Shown here piece after piece: positions 60,477 through 64,000 of a stretch of DNA of 64,000 nt. This DNA is from Streptomyces sp. NBC_01471 (lineage in GTDB: Bacteria; Actinomycetota; Actinomycetes; Streptomycetales; Streptomycetaceae): NCBI RefSeq assembly GCF_041438865.1, contig NZ_CP109450.1, positions 1,612,001-1,676,000 of the forward strand, read 5' to 3'. The notes beneath the pieces are model-generated. The model searched no databases. It saw only the letters and a program-made list of their open reading frames with translations, and was not told where the DNA came from. A program made the translations under genes and the position numbers. Each line of letters opens with the position of its first letter. Position 1 is the first letter of the stretch.

Positions 60477-61124
60477 ATGAACGTACTTTTCGACCACTTT
60501 TCGGCGTTCCGCGACGGCTTCATAGGAACCCTGGAGATCACCGTCATCAGCACGGTCATCGCCTGCGTCCTCGGCATCGTCATCGCCGGCTTCCGGGTCT
60601 CGCCCGTGCCCCCGCTGCGGTTCTTCGGGACGGCCTGGGTCACGATCCTGCGGAACACCCCACTGACCCTGCTCTTCCTCGTCGCCACCTTCGTGGTCCC
60701 CGAGATCTTCTTCCCGGGCATGAGCCCCTTCCTCCTGGCATCGCTCGCGCTCGGCTTCTACACCTCGTCGTTCATCTGCGAAGCCATCAGGTCCGGTATC
60801 GGCACGGTCCCGGTCGGACAGGCCGAGGCGGCCCGCTCGCTCGGTCTGAGCTTCTCGCAGACCCTGCGGATGGTGGTGCTGCCGCAGGCCACCCGTACCG
60901 TCATCGCCCCGCTGAGCAGCATCATCATCGCGCTCACCAAGAATTCCGCCATCGCGGGTGCCTTCAGCGTCACCGAACTCTTCGGCTGGCAGAAGGCCAT
61001 GAGCGATCTGGGGTACGGAATCGTCCCCATCTTCATCTGGGTCGCCATCGGCTACCTGATCATCACCTTCGCGATCAGCGGCATCTTCCGCCTCGTCGAG
61101 AGCCGTATGGAGGTCGCCCGATGA
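60477..61124 (+). CDS. gluC: Glutamate ABC transporter permease GluC
   Basis: A 215-residue membrane permease of the HisMQ type with about five helices. The EAA loop that docks onto the ATPase is visible as GQAEAARSLGLSFSQTLRMVVLPQA. The family motif GFIGTLEITVISTVIACVLGI starts the protein, and NTPLTLLFL is the conserved NTP-box. Its TGA overlaps the ATG of gluD (ATGA), so the two permeases are translationally coupled and presumably form a heterodimer. Confidence 0.94.
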   Translation: MNVLFDHFSAFRDGFIGTLEITVISTVIACVLGIVIAGFRVSPVPPLRFFGTAWVTILRNTPLTLLFLVATFVVPEIFFPGMSPFLLASLALGFYTSSFICEAIRSGIGTVPVGQAEAARSLGLSFSQTLRMVVLPQATRTVIAPLSSIIIALTKNSAIAGAFSVTELFGWQKAMSDLGYGIVPIFIWVAIGYLIITFAISGIFRLVESRMEVAR

Positions 61125-62008
61125 GTGCCAGCGTGCTCTACGACTCACCCGGCCCCAAGGCCGTCGTACGCAACCGGATCTTCTCGGTCCTCGGCAGTGC
61201 GGCCATCCTCGCGCTGATCGTCGTCGCCGTCGTACGTCTCTCCAGCAAGGGAGACCTCGACGGTGGTATGTGGGACATCTTCAACTACAGCGGTATCCGC
61301 ACGAACATCGCCGACGCCGTCGTCGCCACGCTGAAGGCGTTCGCGCTGGGCGCGGCGGGTTCACTCATCCTGGGCGTGGTGCTGGTCGTCGGCCGGCTCT
61401 CCGACCACCGCCCGGTGCGGTGGCTGGCGACCGCGTTCATCGAACTGTTCCGTTCCCTCCCGCTGCTGATCACCATCTACGCGATCTGGGTCGGGTTCCT
61501 CACCGACTACTCGATGTGGGCGCTGGCTCTGGGTCTGGCGGTCTACAACGGCTGTGTGCAGGCCGAGGTGCTCAGGGCCGGCATCAACTCCGTGCCGAAG
61601 GGGCAGCGCGAAGCCGCGTACGCCCTGGGTATGCGGAAGTCGCAGGTCGTGGCGACGGTGCTGATGCCGCAGGCCGTCCGCGCGATGCTGCCGACCATCA
61701 TCAGTCAGCTGGTCGTCACGCTGAAGGACACGTCGCTCGGCTACATCATTCTCTATCCGGAGCTGCTGGCGACCGCACGGCTGATCGCCAGCAACACGCC
61801 GGTCAACGGGCAGTACCCGTACGTCTCGACGATCGTCGTCATCGGCGCCATCTACCTGGCGATGTGCCTGCTCCTGTCGGCGCTCGCCACCTGGATCGAG
61901 AAGCGCGGCCGCCGGACGAAGACGGGGATCTCCGTGGGCCCCGCGGCCGTACCCCCCGAGGTGCAGGGCGCGTCCGACGCGGTCGGGGGCAGCCCGGCCG
62001 GGGTCTGA
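61121..62008 (+). CDS. gluD: Glutamate ABC transporter permease GluD
   Basis: A 295-residue permease partner of GluC. It has an N-terminal cytoplasmic extension and helix (IFSVLGSAAILALIVVAVV), the conserved ADAVVATLKAFALGAAGSLILG, the RSLPLLITIYAIW box, and the EAA loop GQREAAYALGMRKSQVVATVLMPQA. The C-terminal 40 residues are polar. Last gene of the operon; a 23-bp-stem terminator begins directly after the stop. Confidence 0.94.
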   Translation: MSASVLYDSPGPKAVVRNRIFSVLGSAAILALIVVAVVRLSSKGDLDGGMWDIFNYSGIRTNIADAVVATLKAFALGAAGSLILGVVLVVGRLSDHRPVRWLATAFIELFRSLPLLITIYAIWVGFLTDYSMWALALGLAVYNGCVQAEVLRAGINSVPKGQREAAYALGMRKSQVVATVLMPQAVRAMLPTIISQLVVTLKDTSLGYIILYPELLATARLIASNTPVNGQYPYVSTIVVIGAIYLAMCLLLSALATWIEKRGRRTKTGISVGPAAVPPEVQGASDAVGGSPAGV

Positions 62009-62066
62009 GCACATCCCGTGGTCTCCGCCGCTCCGCACATCGGGCGGCGGAGACCACGGGATGTGC
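62009..62066 (+). terminator. gluABCD operon terminator
   Basis: Arms 62009-62031 and 62044-62066 form a perfect 23-bp stem (GCACATCCCGTGG... paired with ...CCACGGGATGTGC) with a 12-base loop, starting one base past the gluD stop. Confidence 0.9.
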
Positions 62067-62363
62067 AGAACGACGCGGGTGAGGTGAACCCACGTCAGGA
62101 CGTGCTGGGTGCGCACGCGTTCACGGCACGGAAGCATTGCAGCCACGGACCTGTTCCGGGCACCGACGGCGGGCAGCGGCTCAGGCTGCCCGCCGTCCGC
62201 CCGTCTCCGCCGCTTTCCGCAGCTCGGCGGGTGACAGTGGCTCCGCCGCATCCCGCCGTCACTTGACGCAAGCACGCGCAGTGGGTTGCATACGTTCTGT
62301 GATCGCGCACCGGGCTCTACCTGCCATCAGTCACTTCTCCGCACGGGTTCGAGGAGCCGCACC
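62067..62363. other. Region between gluD terminator and monooxygenase gene
   Basis: No gene is supported. TTGACG at 62263-62268 followed by CATACG/TACGTT near 62289-62296 is the only promoter-like feature, but the spacing (19-22 bases) is poor. Confidence 0.4.
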
Positions 62364-64000
62364 GTGGACCCGGTGATCATCGTCGGCGCGGGCCCGGTCG
62401 GGCTGGCGCTGGCCCTCGCGCTCGCCGCGCAGGATGTGCCATCCGTCGTCCTGGACGAGGGAACCGGCGAGGACGGACCGCGCCCCGCCCGCACGGTCGT
62501 ACTGCGCCCGGACACCGCTGACTTCCTGGGCCGGCTCGGCTGTACGACCTCACCGGGCGAGACCGCGCGCTGGGCCGCCTGGCGGTCCATCAGGCGGAGC
62601 CAACAGATGCAACGGATCGTTTTCGACGAGCCGGGGTGGGGGGCCGCCGGATTCGTCGAGCACAGCGGCCGGGGGCTCGCCGGGGGGCCCGGCGGCCGTG
62701 GAATGGGCGCCCCCGGCGCGAGCGGCGCGCGGGGCGGGCCCGACGGCCTTCCGGACCCTGCCACCCCATCCGGCTCATCCGGCCCGTACGGGTTTCCCGG
62801 GTCCGAGGAGGCCGACGGAGCGGATGGCGCCGGTCAGGCCGGTGGGGGCGGTGAGGCCAATGGCTTCGATGGGCCGGACCTGGCCGAGAGGTCTGGCGGG
62901 CCCGGCCCGGGAGAGCTCTCGCCGGTGCATCTCCCCCAGCACGTGCTGACCCGTGCCCTGCGGGCCGCGGTGGCGACCCGGGAACAGGTGAAGCTCGTCA
63001 CCGGCAGCCGGGTGGACACCGTCGAACAGGACCGCAACGGCGTCACCGTGCACACGGCAGGCCCGCAGGGCACCTGGTGGCGCGGCAGCCATCTGGTCGG
63101 CTGCGACGGAGCCCGGTCCACCGTCCGCAAACTGCTGGGCATCCGGTTCCCCGGCCGTACGGCGGTGGAACGGCACGCGGTGGCCGCACTGCGCGCCGAA
63201 CTGCCCTGGCCCGGCGAGGCGTTGCTGCACCGGCTGCCACCGTGGCGGACCGGCGGAGAAGAGGTGACGGCCCGTCCGCTGCCGGACGACGTCTGGCGGA
63301 TCGACTGGCTGCTGCCCCCGCGTGCCGAACTGGTCACCCCCGAGGCGCTGGTGGCACGGGTCCGGGCCGCCCTCGCGGGCTGGTGCGGCGGCGAGACACC
63401 CCCGTACGAACTGATCGACACCGGCGTCTACACCCTCCACCACCGGCTGGCCAGGCGCTGGCGGGTGGGCCGGGCCTTCCTCGCCGGGGACGCCGCGCAT
63501 CTGCTGGGCGCACTCGGCACCCAGGAGCTGGACGAGGGGCTGCGGGACGCCGACAACCTCGCCTGGAAACTGGCACAGGCCTGGCACCACGGGGCCTCCG
63601 ATCCGCTGCTCGACAGCTACCAGACGGAGCGGCGTACGGCTGTCGCCGCCCGGCTGCGCGCCGCTGACCAGTCCCTGCCGATACTGCGCGGCGGCGGAGG
63701 GCTGCGGGCGTATCTGCCAGGGCGGGCGCGCGGGCACGACGCCCTCCTCGCGGACGGACATCTGGGCAGCGGTGCGCTGGGCGCGCCCCCGGTGTACGCC
63801 CACTCGCCCCTGGCGCCGCCCCGCACCCCCTCGCAGACCGCGGTGGGGACGGGGGCCGGCGCTCCGGTCGCCGACGTACGGGTCACGGCGCCGGACGGCA
63901 CTGCCGTACGCCTGCGCGAACGGCTCGGGCGCGGGCGGCTGCTGGTCGTGCTGATCGCGCCGGGTACGGGGGTGTGGGACCGGCGGCACTGGGTGAAGGC
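62364..64000 (+). CDS. FAD-dependent aromatic monooxygenase, C-terminus cut by window edge
   Basis: The frame starts at a GTG seven bases after AGGAG and stays open to the window end (545 codons). Residues 2-30 hold the Rossmann FAD motif VIIVGAGPVGLALALALAA; the mid-part has LVGCDGARSTVRKLLGI (DG motif) and RAFLAGDAAHLLGALGTQELDEGLRDADNLAWKLA (GD motif), as in PheA/TetX-type hydroxylases. The C-terminal part near the edge (VRLRERLGRGRLLVVLIAPG) begins the thioredoxin-like domain of such enzymes. An unusual insert of about 85 Gly/Pro/Asp/Ser-rich residues (62660-62925) lies between the FAD motif and the substrate domain. The substrate is unknown. Confidence 0.85.
   Translation, partial: MDPVIIVGAGPVGLALALALAAQDVPSVVLDEGTGEDGPRPARTVVLRPDTADFLGRLGCTTSPGETARWAAWRSIRRSQQMQRIVFDEPGWGAAGFVEHSGRGLAGGPGGRGMGAPGASGARGGPDGLPDPATPSGSSGPYGFPGSEEADGADGAGQAGGGGEANGFDGPDLAERSGGPGPGELSPVHLPQHVLTRALRAAVATREQVKLVTGSRVDTVEQDRNGVTVHTAGPQGTWWRGSHLVGCDGARSTVRKLLGIRFPGRTAVERHAVAALRAELPWPGEALLHRLPPWRTGGEEVTARPLPDDVWRIDWLLPPRAELVTPEALVARVRAALAGWCGGETPPYELIDTGVYTLHHRLARRWRVGRAFLAGDAAHLLGALGTQELDEGLRDADNLAWKLAQAWHHGASDPLLDSYQTERRTAVAARLRAADQSLPILRGGGGLRAYLPGRARGHDALLADGHLGSGALGAPPVYAHSPLAPPRTPSQTAVGTGAGAPVADVRVTAPDGTAVRLRERLGRGRLLVVLIAPGTGVWDRRHWVK

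Noticed and set aside
62263..62296. TTGACG and TACGTT as a promoter for the monooxygenase gene
   Set aside because: The spacing of 22 bases (or 19 to an alternative hexamer) is outside the normal range.

Overview
The window is a high-GC actinobacterial chromosome segment that I assign to Streptomyces. The evidence is an HrdB-type principal sigma factor with a lysine-rich N-terminal insert, GC-rich third codon positions, a single TTA codon, and a gene order that matches, as I remember it, the S. coelicolor core region around SCO5774-SCO5830 (parE, hrdB, recQ-like, rnhB, nrdJ-nrdR-lexA, NIS siderophore genes, hflX, rshA, dapF, miaA, miaB, gluABCD). Almost everything is conserved core, with two accessory islands: a siderophore cluster and a pair of lipoprotein proteases.

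Layout. 1-1.0 kb: start of an ABC transporter ATPase running off the left edge, divergent from a CitB-type response regulator whose leader carries short tandem repeats. 1.0-5.5 kb: sodium/solute symporter, DUF485 protein, NarL-type response regulator, histidine kinase and a small membrane protein on one strand. 5.6-12.4 kb: parE, a DUF7455 protein, a secreted trypsin, hrdB and a FadR-type regulator. 12.5-18.9 kb: ABC ATPase-permease fusion, NUDIX (NrtR-like) protein, glycogen-debranching-like protein, DUF4192 protein. 18.9-26.5 kb: a perfect palindrome of two DnaA boxes in front of a RecQ-like helicase with a phosphoribosyltransferase-like tail, two hypotheticals, rnhB, and a three-gene run (YdbC-like, histidine phosphatase, ADP-ribosylglycohydrolase). 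26.7-33.8 kb: the nrdR-nrdJ operon with paired NrdR boxes, divergent from lexA with its LexA box, then a DinG-like helicase.

33.8-40.0 kb: an NRPS-independent siderophore (NIS) operon. It comprises one reading frame fusing a diaminobutyrate-type transaminase to an IucA/IucC synthetase, an AlcB/IucB-type acyltransferase, and a second IucA/IucC synthetase containing the only in-frame TTA (bldA) codon I found. 40.3-42.8 kb: two tandem paralogous lipoprotein serine proteases, closed by a 54-bp perfect palindrome. 42.9-55 kb: hflX, M1 peptidase, an RSH protein with an apparently dead synthetase site, dapF, a membrane protein, miaA, a small acidic protein, an MT0933-type antitoxin, an extradiol-dioxygenase-like protein, miaB and a CBS-BON protein. 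55.2-62.1 kb: TAXI binding protein, the GluK/GluR two-component system and the gluABCD glutamate ABC transporter. 62.4 kb to the right edge: a truncated FAD monooxygenase with a collagen-like glycine-rich insert.

Working together: the two-component systems sit beside the transporters they probably control (symporter/DUF485; gluABCD). LexA and NrdR link DNA damage and dNTP supply through one divergent promoter region. The siderophore operon appears to be under developmental (bldA) translational control. No tRNA, rRNA, CRISPR array, insertion sequence or prophage was seen.
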